A stretch of 64,000 bases of DNA from Mytilisepta virgata (Eukaryota; Mollusca; Bivalvia; Mytilida; Mytilidae), in assembly GCA_028015205.1 (NCBI GenBank), contig CM051508.1:11364001-11428000 (forward strand), in the 5' to 3' direction. Positions 33,444 through 43,554 of the stretch are shown here, piece after piece. Numbering within the stretch: position 1 is the first letter of the stretch; the number at the start of each line of letters is the position of its first letter. Both the position numbers and the translations under genes were made by a program. Under the pieces are notes generated by a model. That model was given only the letters and a program-made list of their open reading frames with translations. It had not been told where the DNA came from and did no database searches.

Positions 33444-33560
33444 GATTAAACGAATCTATTCCTTTCGTCAAAAACATTTCTTGTTATTGTAAAAACTGTG
33501 TCAGCGGAAAATTTTGTGACGGCTGGAAACGTATTTTGGTGCACAAAACAGTTTTCTTCA

Positions 33561-36500
33561 GTTTTTTTTATATGAATTCACTACCCATTATTTATAAATT
33601 TTGGAAAAAACCTATAATGGTTCTGAAAAATATTTCGGTAGCCTAATTTTTGAGCGCCCATTTTTGGTATTTGAATACCAAAATTTACACTAAAATTTTC
33701 AGAAAAAAAACTGTTCGATTTTATTTGAATATTAGTTTTTTCTTTCTTTGTTCCGTGTGGTGTTGCATTTTCATTTATGATTATACCCCGCATAGCGAGA
33801 GGAGAGGGAATGGAATCAAAATAATGTCCGTCCCTCCGTCCGTCCTTGTATTTTTATAAGCACAACTCCGTACGTCTGATTTGAAAAAAAACATTACAAA
33901 TTTAAATATAGTGATCTATAGTGTAAAACTTGATTATGTGCATAAATATCAATTCCTGGTTCGAAATTCCAAAGGAGAGAGAAAATACAACTTACACTAC
34001 GATTTTATATCTCAACTCCTCTTTTGGGTTGTTCTTTTAGGTTTCAGTTTTCCTACCGGACATGGGTTTTCATGAAAGTCAGTGGACGCTTACGTTCCCC
34101 TTGCACCTGGTTATTGTTCATGTTGAGTTCCCATAAATTTTTAGTTTATGTGCTGTATGGCTTCACTTTTTGGTGCTTTGTGTTGTGTTTTCCTCGTTTT
34201 CATGGTATATATCTGGGGTTTTCGACATTTGGTACAGTCGTAACATTTGATTTCCAGTTTTTCATGATTTTTCCTCTCAAACTGTGTGCTGGATTTTAAT
34301 GATATCCACTTGAAATAACATACGAAGGTAAGAAAGAAAACAATAAAGAGAAGAGAAGGAAAACAGTGACTACAATAAACCATTAATGAACATTTAATGT
34401 ATACGTGTGCGTAATCTATAAAAATGAATTTTAGTAGACTGCAGATGAAAATAACGTTTTTCTACAATTGGCACATGGCATATTCCATTTTTAAAGTAAC
34501 AGGACATAATTATGAATTTTGACTATCTCCGAATTAGTTACATTTTCTTCGGACAAGGTCTCTGCCCTCGGAAACTATTTAAAATCGAACTTCCCACCAT
34601 ATTCCTCCTGCATAGCTCTATCTTCAGGGTTTGGCTTTTCCCATTTTGCTATTTTTGAATTTGCTCTTCAACCTTTTGGATCGATGATTTGGTTTTCAAC
34701 ATTTTATAGGCCTTGATCATAACCGATGAGTTGCAAATCGACGAAATCTTGATATCTTGTGCATCAAAATTGGTATTAATGAATTTTATATCCTTTATAA
34801 ATCTGATATTCAAATTAAAATTATATCAGTCGCTCTTAAAAATTACTTTTCCAGCATATATTAACGAAATAAAGAAAAGAAACGGAATAGCAATATCTTT
34901 CGCTTGCACTAACTTTTTTGTGAAGAAAATACGAAGAACAAAATATTAATTTGGAGTTGCCTGAAATTATTAATCAATTATGTGGCTTTGTCCCGTCATA
35001 GAATAGTTAGCAGACTGTCTGTCAGCTGTGAACTGTTGCTTTCTCGAGTTCAAATTTGTACCTGCTTAGCATGTTGATCTAATTGTAAAACAGATAACTC
35101 GATCATTTACTTCTTAACATATTCCCGCCCTGATTATGCATGAAAAAAGATGGAAATCGGTGTAAAAAAATCAACTTAGCTATCTCGTTTTTGGAGAATA
35201 ACTGACCGTATCATTCTTAACATGACAGAACTTGATCGTGATTCTCAAATTCTTTCTTTTACAGTATTAGTGGAAATATATTAATCAATTAACAAATAAA
35301 ACCTTACTTTTTACCGTACCAAACGTTAAGCAGCATGACGTCGTCAATTTATTCTGACCTTATTGGTCCATTTGGTGTAAATTGTCGAATTCACAATACT
35401 CTGAACTTTTCAACCTTCCCCAGAAATTACATGCAAACTTCTATCAAATTTTATCCTACTAGTTTAGCTGATGGTTTTCACCTATTCATTTCGTTCAACG
35501 TTGACTTTTTATTTTCTGCGATTTGTCATTAAGGATGGGCGCCTTAAGGGAGAAGCAGTGTTAATCCCCTAATTGCTGAATTACTAAGACTACATGTAGT
35601 TACCATTTGTAACCGTCAGGGCATTTGTTATATTCCATTTTATGCCGGATATCACCAATAAATCATTTATGTATCAGACGAAAAAATGGAAAAAACCAAG
35701 GTCCCCTTGTTGAAATTTAGGAAGTACGAAAAAGGTCTTAAATACGTGCTTTTGTAACGAGTGTTATATTGGAAGATACAGCCAAATCATGGATATAACT
35801 TTCTGAAACCAATTTGTTCTTCACCCAAAAGAGTAGACGTTATGTTAAAATTAAACAGATGTAATCGTCATATTTCAACCCCCACAATGTTACAAATGGC
35901 ACAGAAAAAGAAATATCTGTCAGGTTTGAATTTTAAAAATATCTCTTTCACATAGCCTGGAGATGATCCTTAAGTATGCAATTCACAATTTTTTATGTTT
36001 CGCTTATCGTTTTTAGTTGCTCTCCATCTGAAAAATATTGAAATGCCAGAATATGACCAGTGTAGCATAACTGTGAAATGCTACATCACATAGGCAATAC
36101 AATACAATTCATATATAAAATTCCTTTTTGATAAATTATAGATGGAAATTACGTTACTTTTACCAGTTCCTTCCATTTCTATTTTTATTTTATTTCCAAA
36201 ATATTTTGTCCACTTGTACCAATTCTATGCACAATTCCAAAGGTCGGTTGGAAATCTACTTTTTTACGCATAATACTTATATAATGTTAGATTTTACATG
36301 AAGTTATAGATGCCAAAAACATTCTTTACATGCATGCAGAAAAACAAGAAATTGTACAGTCCAGACCATCCTTGTTCTCTTGAGTTTTACGTTTGAGGAT
36401 TGTCCTATTTCATTTTGTTTTGGTTTTGAGGCGGGATGGTTTACATACCAGCCAGTATCAGTGGTTTGTTACCACCCACCTTCTCTTGGTTGTTTCTGTC

Positions 36501-37157
36501 TTGATGAATCCGTTCGTCTTTTACCTTTAAAAAGTAAAACGTTTCAGTTATTCAATATAAGGTAAAAAATAAGGTTCAGACAAATATTTTCGCTTGTTTT
36601 TCTCTGATTCTTTGTCAAGTTAATCCTTTCTGTAACCATTGTTTATATATAAAAACATAATATGTTGTTTTCGATGAACGCAGTGATGAGTCATTAAAAC
36701 AAAACGACAATCTATCAGTTCGGATTTCTTTGAATCAATCAATAACAACATATTGAGCAAGTGTATAACGTATCAATCAAGAATTCAGAAACACCAGAGG
36801 GGTATTTTGGTTTAATAAATATGATAATAATCATTACAGAAAGAGCTCCTTATATCGTTCTAGAGGATTATCGGATTTATCAAATCTCAATACTTAATTT
36901 ATCGAGATTCACTATATCTAATATTAGTATCTTAGGATTGTTATTTTGAAACTCCTGGGACGATGCCTCTGCATGGTGGATCCTAGGGCCCGAGGGTATT
37001 CGCCAACCCAGTCGCCAGACCTGTCTGACATGATTATTCATTGATTTGTTACAGAAATTACCAGTATTTAGCAAAAATAATAGAAATACTAAGGGTTCAT
37101 TCCTGTATTACACATTGTAGATCTCCTTAGCTGACATTTAGCTTCCTTTTTAGGTAT
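33561..37157. other. Intergenic, dispersed repeats and no supported gene
   Basis: Contains repeat family C copy 2 (34630-34790) and a partial minus copy of family A (about 36905-36945). Open frames here (for example 35335-35532, 36380-36565) have no recognisable features. Confidence 0.5.
34630..34790 (+). repeat. Dispersed repeat family C, copy 2
   Basis: Same orientation as 19570-19745, matched through the TTCAACATTTTA, GATGAGT and CTTGTGCATCAAAATT boxes. Confidence 0.65.
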
Positions 37158-37325
37158 TTTTGGTTATGAGCACTTCTTGTTTAAAATAAGTTTGGTTATT
37201 GATCTTCCAAATTTTTCGGTTTTAATGCTGCTGATGAGAGGTAACTCCTTGAAATTCGTCGTATACAGCATAGTATAAATTTACTATATCTAATATTAGT
37301 ATCTTTGGATTGTTATTTTTTAAAA
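37158..37325 (-). repeat. Dispersed repeat family A, copy 3 (reverse)
   Basis: Reverse complement of the copies at 447, 25906 and 41192, nearly full length, including GATGAGAGGTAACTCCTTGA. Confidence 0.75.
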
Positions 37326-37797
37326 GCTCACCTAGATAGGCCCAAAATTAGATACCTTCGTTGATTTTATAAGACGACAATCTTCCGGAAACATTGTTAT
37401 AAATTAGAATTCCAAGAAGAAGAATGTCAGGGAAACGGAACACAACAAACAAACGCGACAAAGATACATGTACAATATATATTTAATAAAATGGAAAGTT
37501 CTTCTAAACTAAACAAAACTAGAACAAGACAGAAACTAAAGCACTAGTAATGTGAACTTCCATAAAACCGGGAGTGTATCTACTATATATATCATTAAAT
37601 CATTTTTGATTGCCTATCTCTAATTTTGGATTTTCATTTTTTAAATTTTTTGTTTTGTTTTCTTATTAATCAAAATGAGCATTATTTATCTGAAATTGTG
37701 CTAAAATGTACAATATACATACAAGTCTTGATTTGCTGGAGAATATGATGACCTTGTGTGTTTTGTCCCTGTAAAAAGTAAAGAATATCCGATAAGC

Positions 37798-37986
37798 TTA
37801 AATTATTTTTCCACTGTAAATATAGATATAGTATCCCGTATTACTGTGTCCTGATAAAGATGTACAGTCGACCTGTGGAAGCTCGTGCTCAGGTCGCTCG
37901 AACACTACCGATGGCTCTAACTGTTTTGAGGTACTGTCAATTTTCCTTTTATTTTCAGTTAAAAATGTCGAAGATTCGAACACCAA
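37798..37986 (-). other. Candidate cytoplasmic exon of the minus-strand Ig receptor (unresolved)
   Basis: The minus frame reads T-E-N-K-R-K-I-D-S-T-S-K-Q-L-E-P then F-E-R-P-E-H-E-L-P-Q-V-D-C and T-G-Y-Y-I-Y-I-Y before a stop. The position and hydrophilic composition suit a tail exon after the transmembrane exon at 38151-38246, but no acceptor gives the needed phase 1 without a stop. Confidence 0.2.
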
Positions 37987-38150
37987 TATTGGTCCAACAA
38001 TTACAAATAAAGAATATGCGCATATTCTCTCGGAATATAAATTTTTTTCGGAAAAAGCTTAAACCTGTTCATGTCGAGTTCGAATAGATTTTATTTCTCT
38101 TTAAAGACATTGATGTGTTACTTAATATCTGTACTTTAAACAATACTTAC

Positions 38151-38246
38151 AGTATATTTTGATTACGATTCCTATTACAATAGCGAACAAGATACCAATT
38201 AAAGGTATACCTATGTTGACAAAATAATTCTCAGAATCAGTACTAT
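38151..38246 (-). CDS. Third receptor exon 5: transmembrane segment
   Basis: 96 nt, phase 1-1. D-S-T-D-S-E-N-Y-F-V-N precedes I-G-I-P-L-I-G-I-L-F-A-I-V-I-G-I-V-I then K-I-Y. Donor GTAAGT. Confidence 0.8.
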
Positions 38247-41200
38247 CTGAAATATTTGAAAATGAACAATGTATAACACAAGACTTCAAACAGCTATCAA
38301 TTAATTTAAACAAGGAAAGTGAATCGTTTATAAAATATCTTTGATATTAGGATTCTTCAGATTGAACAAAGATATATAGCATAATAGGGTTTTTCGATTT
38401 AGTTTGTATTCTTATATAATTTTAATGCGAATATCTTGCCTATAGCCCACAGAAAGTCGGGTGTACAAAAAGGCTTTTTCACAGTAAGGGCTAAAAATTA
38501 CTCTTCCTGTCAATGACTTGGAAAAACATTGTAATTGGCATCTGAGTAATACCGATTCCAATTGGACTCCGTGACGCGATACCATTAAAAACTTTATGGA
38601 TGTGTTAGTTCTATTTCTTTTACTATTGAGTGAGTTTTTGACTATCGGCTATGAGATTCTTTGTTATATTTACAGTAAATATGAATTCTACATGTGAATA
38701 TCATTCTGCACCTTCCAACCTTCTTTATGTCGTGCTAGCTCTCACCTTTTTGGTCATCAGCTATGTATTAGCTTTAATAGTCTGTTTTGTGCAACAGAGG
38801 GTCGGGTCTGGGTACAAATAAAACTAATATAACATGAATATTGCTAAGTGCCTGTACAAAGTCAGACTTCTTTACTATCTGTTGATTATATCATTGTGTT
38901 TTCACTCTTTTATTTTGTTTTCGTGATAGGCTATGTCGATTGAGATGTCATTGATGATCTTTTCTTTTATACCTCTTGTTATTTATTTATCTGTCAACAG
39001 AAAACCCTATTAGCTTGTGTACGGATGGTCCTAATGACAGTTTATTAAATTGGGACATTAGTATACGGTCCATATATTGTATATTTTATATTTTGACGGA
39101 ATATTTCGAATAACTTTTGTTTTTTCCACTCCCAGATTTCCACTGTACAATGTGTGCATAGTGATAACAACATTCAAAAATATCTGTAATAAGGGACACG
39201 AGCCTCCTTACAATATAGTCAACAATGTATTTTATTCGGATGAATCTGGACTCCATTATACAGATGATGCACACGAAGTCGTAGTTGTATTTAATAATTT
39301 ACTTTCCGAATACTGATGCATGGCTGTAACTCATCGAATGTATCTCGTGTTTACAGGTATGATAAATTATTCACAATAAATCCACTCATAGATGTACAAT
39401 CGACAAGTTTCAGGAAGTTCAAGGAAAGCATCTTCTCTTTTACCGCAGTTTTTTTTTTTTTTTTTTTTATCTTAAAATCGTAGTGAGTCTTTCATCAAGG
39501 ATTACAAAGCTCGCACTGCCAGTTCAGATGGCCCTTAGTACTGGTTGATATCTTTTTACTTGAATGTAGAATTAGACTGAATTACCTGTACAGAAATCAT
39601 GCGAAATATATCTGCTTCCAATTAACAGGTTGGTTTTTCCAACGCTACAGGCCACAGAAATATTTTTAAAACAACTATTCCGTGTGTTGTAATAAAACAA
39701 AATGTTTGTTGTATAGAGTATTCCATTTGGCCCAGAAACGACCGTAAGATTTCTTGATATATTTTTAGTCTGTTGGAAAAAAAGAAAAAAAAAGAATGAA
39801 ATATTCAAAACAACATTTAATTACCAAATTTTAAACTGTGAATATTTAACTTAAGCTTATAAATTCAAAATAAAAACCTTTTTCTTCAGAGTTAACGTCA
39901 TGAAGGATTTTATGTCCGGTCTTGCAATAATTCTAAAATATAAAATTGTCGTAACTGTGTTTTCATTTCCTTTTCACATATATCTTGAAATTACAGACGT
40001 GATTAAATTTGCAATACATGAGAAAGTTATACCCCCGCCCACTTACACCACTATCTAAGGTTCATGTGCTGGCCAGATGTTTTTTGCAAGTTGCAAATCT
40101 ATTTTCTTATCAAAAATGATACTGAATGCAAACGTAAAGCTAGGCATCGAAATCTTATTCACATGACATGACGTTTATGATGTTGGTTTTAGAGCATGGA
40201 CAGGTAAACTACCCTCTGGTTTTGGACAACAATAACAACAAGTATCATTAATTAGCAGGCATTAGCAGTAAAGGACCGGTCATTTATTTGTATGAATGTG
40301 TTTATTTTGAAATGAGGTACATGTATGTATGGTTAAACTAACTTTTGGACATGTAAGATCAAACAGATGGTGATCAACAATATTACAAAGTATCGTTTAA
40401 TTCCCTCTAAGAAATTGTAAGCCGGACTCTTATTGCACGGACACACAGACGCAATGATTTATATACTCCCATCCTGAATGTGTTAATAATGGTACAACTA
40501 AAGATCTGTTTTGGGTATTATATTGAATTTATCACAATGAATGTCGGGCAAAATAAATGATAATTCTACTAACACCTTCTGTTGCTATGCAGTACGGTGT
40601 AGGAAACACTCTGTGGAAAGAGATATTCAATTTTACATAGACATCTTCTTCTAGGGTTAAGTTGACTGGAATAAATTCAATCGGGAGGACTACAAAAAAA
40701 TGTCAAGATATACGAATACTATATACAGAAATTCTAAAGAACAATCCGAAACATATTGTAGAAAATAAATAAAAACACGTAGAACAAAACAATGTTAATT
40801 AAAAGCCACACAATGAAAAGGTAAATGACAATAAAAATAATCAAGATACACGTATAGTTAATGTATTTAAATGCAGATACGCAGGCGATATTTTGAAAAC
40901 AAAATAGCATCTCAATAGGGAACAGATTTATTTGCATTTGTTTTTTTTTATAATTTAAAGAATCGGTAGGATTCGAAGTATATTGTACCTTGGAGGTCAG
41001 GGCAGGTGTGGCAGTCCAATGTTTTTTTTTTTTTTTTTATAATATTAGTGGTTATAATTTCTATACCATTATCTCGAACAGTGTTATAATTTGTTAATAT
41101 TATGCCTCAGGTACAGAGTTAAGTGATTAAGATTATTATATTGAATATTCTTAATTCTTACCAATAGTTAGTTGTACTTATAATCCTTTGTAAAAAAAAA

Positions 41201-43463
41201 TAACAATCCAAAGATACTAATATTAAATATAGTAAATTTATACTATGCTGTATACGACGCGTTTCAAGGAGTTACCTCTCATCAGCAGCATTAAAACCGA
41301 AACATTTGGAAGACCAAAAACCAAACTTATATTAAACAAGAAGTACTCAACCAAAAATTTTCTAGTTCTTCATTTTTGAATAAGTGTATGTACCAATTTC
41401 TTCGGTAAAAGGAGGGATTATCATTTTACACCTCGCACACCTATGTATTTTCAGTATGAACAACCTAAAAGGTAACTTTACGTTTGATTGGCCAAGGGTA
41501 AAAATAAACGAATGTATTAAGGATTCTCAATAGACGTCATACCGAATGAAGACGAGCGCTCGTGAACTCGTCTTCACTCGGTCGTCTCAACTCGAAAATT
41601 GCAATTTACGGAAGAATGATAATTCTTCAATTATATAAATGTGTCTCCAGAAGTAAGATGCTGCTGACATGGCCAATGATGCGAGCACGGCAATTTTGCC
41701 TTGTCCAGAAACTCATTTCCAGTATCACGATTCTGACTCTAAAATTTAAATTATTTCCCTTACTTTTGTTTCTGGCGTACGAAACTTTCTCTAGCCTTAG
41801 TATATATCACAATATGGCTGCCCCCATTAAACAAAAACTTTTCTAAATGACCCATATGTAAAAAATGTATGTGCTCCTATAGCGCTCGCTGCGCTCGCTA
41901 TCAATACTTACATTCAAAAGTCTCTTCTGTAATCTTTAACACTTTACTAGCGGTACTGAATCCATATGTACATTCGTATGGAATGTTAACATCGTCCAAA
42001 GTAAAGTTTTTAATCATGAGAGTAGAGGTCTTCATAGTTGCATTTAACATTTCTGTGTATTTAAGTTTGTCTGAAGATGCTCCATTCATTATAAGAAGAT
42101 CAAAATTTCTCCCGGCCGACCATTTCCTGGTAAACGCATCACAACACATTGCTCCAGTAGTTAAATTGCACGTGAGCTGGACATCTTTTCCAAATACAGC
42201 AGGCACTGTACTAAGTGTCCATGAAACTTGCAACACATTGCATAATATTATATACAAATTAAGCAATGTAGGCACGAATTCGAATTTAAATAAAAACCAA
42301 GTTTGACAATTAGAACGTAACTTTGTTTTATTTCAATATTTGCCATCATGTCCATGTGGGTTTGGTGGTTGCAAGTTGAGCTTACAGGTGATGTGTTAGC
42401 TAAGCAAGCTAGTGGAGATTTGCTACCGTCAAATCAAGAACTGATGTCGACATATAATGTAAGACAATACTGCCAAACCCATTCTAACGCAAGTGTAAGC
42501 ACTTTAAATTAAAAATAAAAAACGTAGTTTTTACATCTGAAATTGACGTCATCTAAGAGGAAATCATTAGTAGAATTAACGGCTTGAAATTTCGATTATT
42601 ATATGACAAAAATGATACAAATTCGAATATGAAATATTAATTTTAATTTTTCATGTCAGATTGGGCCGAATAATGGCTCAAATTAAACCACATTCTTTCC
42701 ATTGTCATTAAATGCTTTATAATGGTCATTTAGCGGCAAGTTACATATAAAAAAACATTAAAACAATGAATTTACACATATATATGAAAATCGATCCAAA
42801 CAAATCTGAAAGAATCCATAGCATAAAACATTGTTAAATTATTCTACATTTACAGGTAATGCAACGCATCGCCGTTACTAGTACATTATACATGTATCTT
42901 CTTCAGAAAAATATTGATGTGCCAATTTATTTACAACGGGAATTCAAACTTAATATGCATGTAAATGTACGTTTGATAGTACTTTTTCAAATACAATATA
43001 ACATGTCAACTGCACGTTCACGATGCTTGCACCTTTTAACAAAATCAAAACATTTCAACTTTACATGTATATGACAGATATTTATTTTGTTCTTTGGCTA
43101 ATTGGCATCGTTAAATAGATTCAGATTTCAAAGCAATTCGTAAAGTAATCTTTCTTAATTTAGTTCAGATATGCCAAAAAAAAAAATGTAAAATGGACAG
43201 AACTGTAATTATTTTCCAACTGCGCATACATTTATTGTTGAAAATAAAAGAGACCAACACAATTTGTTTTTTAAAATTTTTTCCATGTTGAATCTTTAGT
43301 CATTATTCGCTTCTGAATAAGAAAGGTAACATTGGTACAATAATAATTGCACTGTATTTGAAAATTGCACAATTAACCATTTAAATCTTACAAACTTACC
43401 TGCAATTATTAACGGACAATTAACAACAAATACGTACAACACCACCTTGTAATAATTTCTCAT
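38151..43463 (-). CDS. Third Ig receptor: signal peptide, V-type Ig, split second domain, transmembrane helix (3' end open)
   Basis: Exons on the minus strand: 43463-43400, 42226-41912, 40689-40574, 39769-39586, 38246-38151, phases 1, 1, 0, 1, 1 at their ends, all with GT donors and AG acceptors. The V-type domain has A-V-F-G-K-D-V-Q-L-T-C, a C-C-D-A-F-T-R-K-W block and V-N-I-P-Y-E-C-T-Y-G-F; I recall this C-C-x-x-x-T-R-x-W pattern from an Ig family expanded in bivalves. No homologous exon is shared with the two plus-strand receptors. The tail after K-I-Y-C is not resolved: read-through of the last donor adds eight residues and stops; a spliced tail may use 37.8-38 kb. Likely a surface receptor or adhesion protein. 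Confidence 0.7.
39586..39769 (-). CDS. Third receptor exon 4: second half of the split domain
   Basis: Phase 0 to 1, 184 nt. T-K-N-I-S-R-N-L-T-V-V-S-G, L-Y-T-T-N-I-L-F-Y-Y, C-F-K-N-I-S-V-A-C-S, H-D-F-C-T. Phase 1 would give an immediate stop, which fixes the phase-0 junction. Confidence 0.7.
40574..40689 (-). CDS. Third receptor exon 3: first half of a split domain
   Basis: Encodes L-P-I-E-F-I-P-V-N-L-T-L-E-E-D-V-Y-V ... P-Y-C-I-A-T-E-G and ends in phase 0 at GTTAGT. Looks like the A-C strands of a second Ig-like fold. Confidence 0.65.
41192..41360 (+). repeat. Dispersed repeat family A, copy 4
   Basis: The best preserved copy. It lies in the second intron of the minus-strand receptor, between its exons 2 and 3. 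Confidence 0.78.
41912..42226 (-). CDS. Third receptor exon 2: V-type Ig domain
   Basis: 105 codons, phase 1-1. V-S-W-T-L-S-T-V-P-A-V-F-G starts the domain; cysteines in Q-L-T-C and P-Y-E-C are the B-F pair, and the extra C-C could add a disulphide. W in T-R-K-W is the core tryptophan. Donor T|GTAAGT. Confidence 0.85.
43400..43463 (-). CDS. Third receptor exon 1: signal peptide
   Basis: M-R-N-Y-Y-K-V-V-L-Y-V-F-V-V-N-C-P-L-I-I-A then phase 1 donor G|GTAAGT. An AG acceptor (TTCTATACAG) lies five bases before the ATG, so a 5' untranslated exon is expected further upstream, within the repeat block at 43.55-48 kb. Confidence 0.75.
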
Positions 43464-43554
43464 ATTGTCTGTATAGAAGCATTATGACTAAAAAAATATA
43501 AATAAAATACTGATGTAACAAAATAAAACATCAATAAGACTAGAAGGAAAATTG

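Larger units (their letters stand above)
31209..33560 (+). pseudogene. Probable mobile-element-derived gene, broken (basic N-terminus, HGKG...DGIGG block)
   Basis: A mini-exon ATG-ATG-ACA-G with donor GTAAGA (31209-31218) joins in phase to 32354-32554 (67 codons), which reads K-E-R-Y-R-E-L-H-S-Y-I-Q then a lysine/arginine-rich helix (R-R-R-K-K-N-R-Q-R-M-K-Q-Y-R). Further blocks follow: 32650-32914 (S-R-A-K-R-W-F, then after a frame change F-G-I-R-R-K-S-L-R and F-F-N-R-G-D-N-S), 33084-33443 (N-V-E-A-G-H-G-K-G-P-C-D-G-I-G-G-T-V-K-R) and, after another frame change, I-S-C-Y-C-K-N-C-V-S-G-K-F-C-D near 33474. I recall these blocks from uncharacterised, often element-borne invertebrate proteins; exact superfamily unknown. 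At least two frameshifts make the copy non-functional as written. Confidence 0.5.

Noticed and set aside
41869..42306. 145-codon plus-strand open frame
   Set aside because: It is antisense to the V-type Ig exon of the minus-strand receptor, whose Ig motifs and splice sites explain the open stretch.
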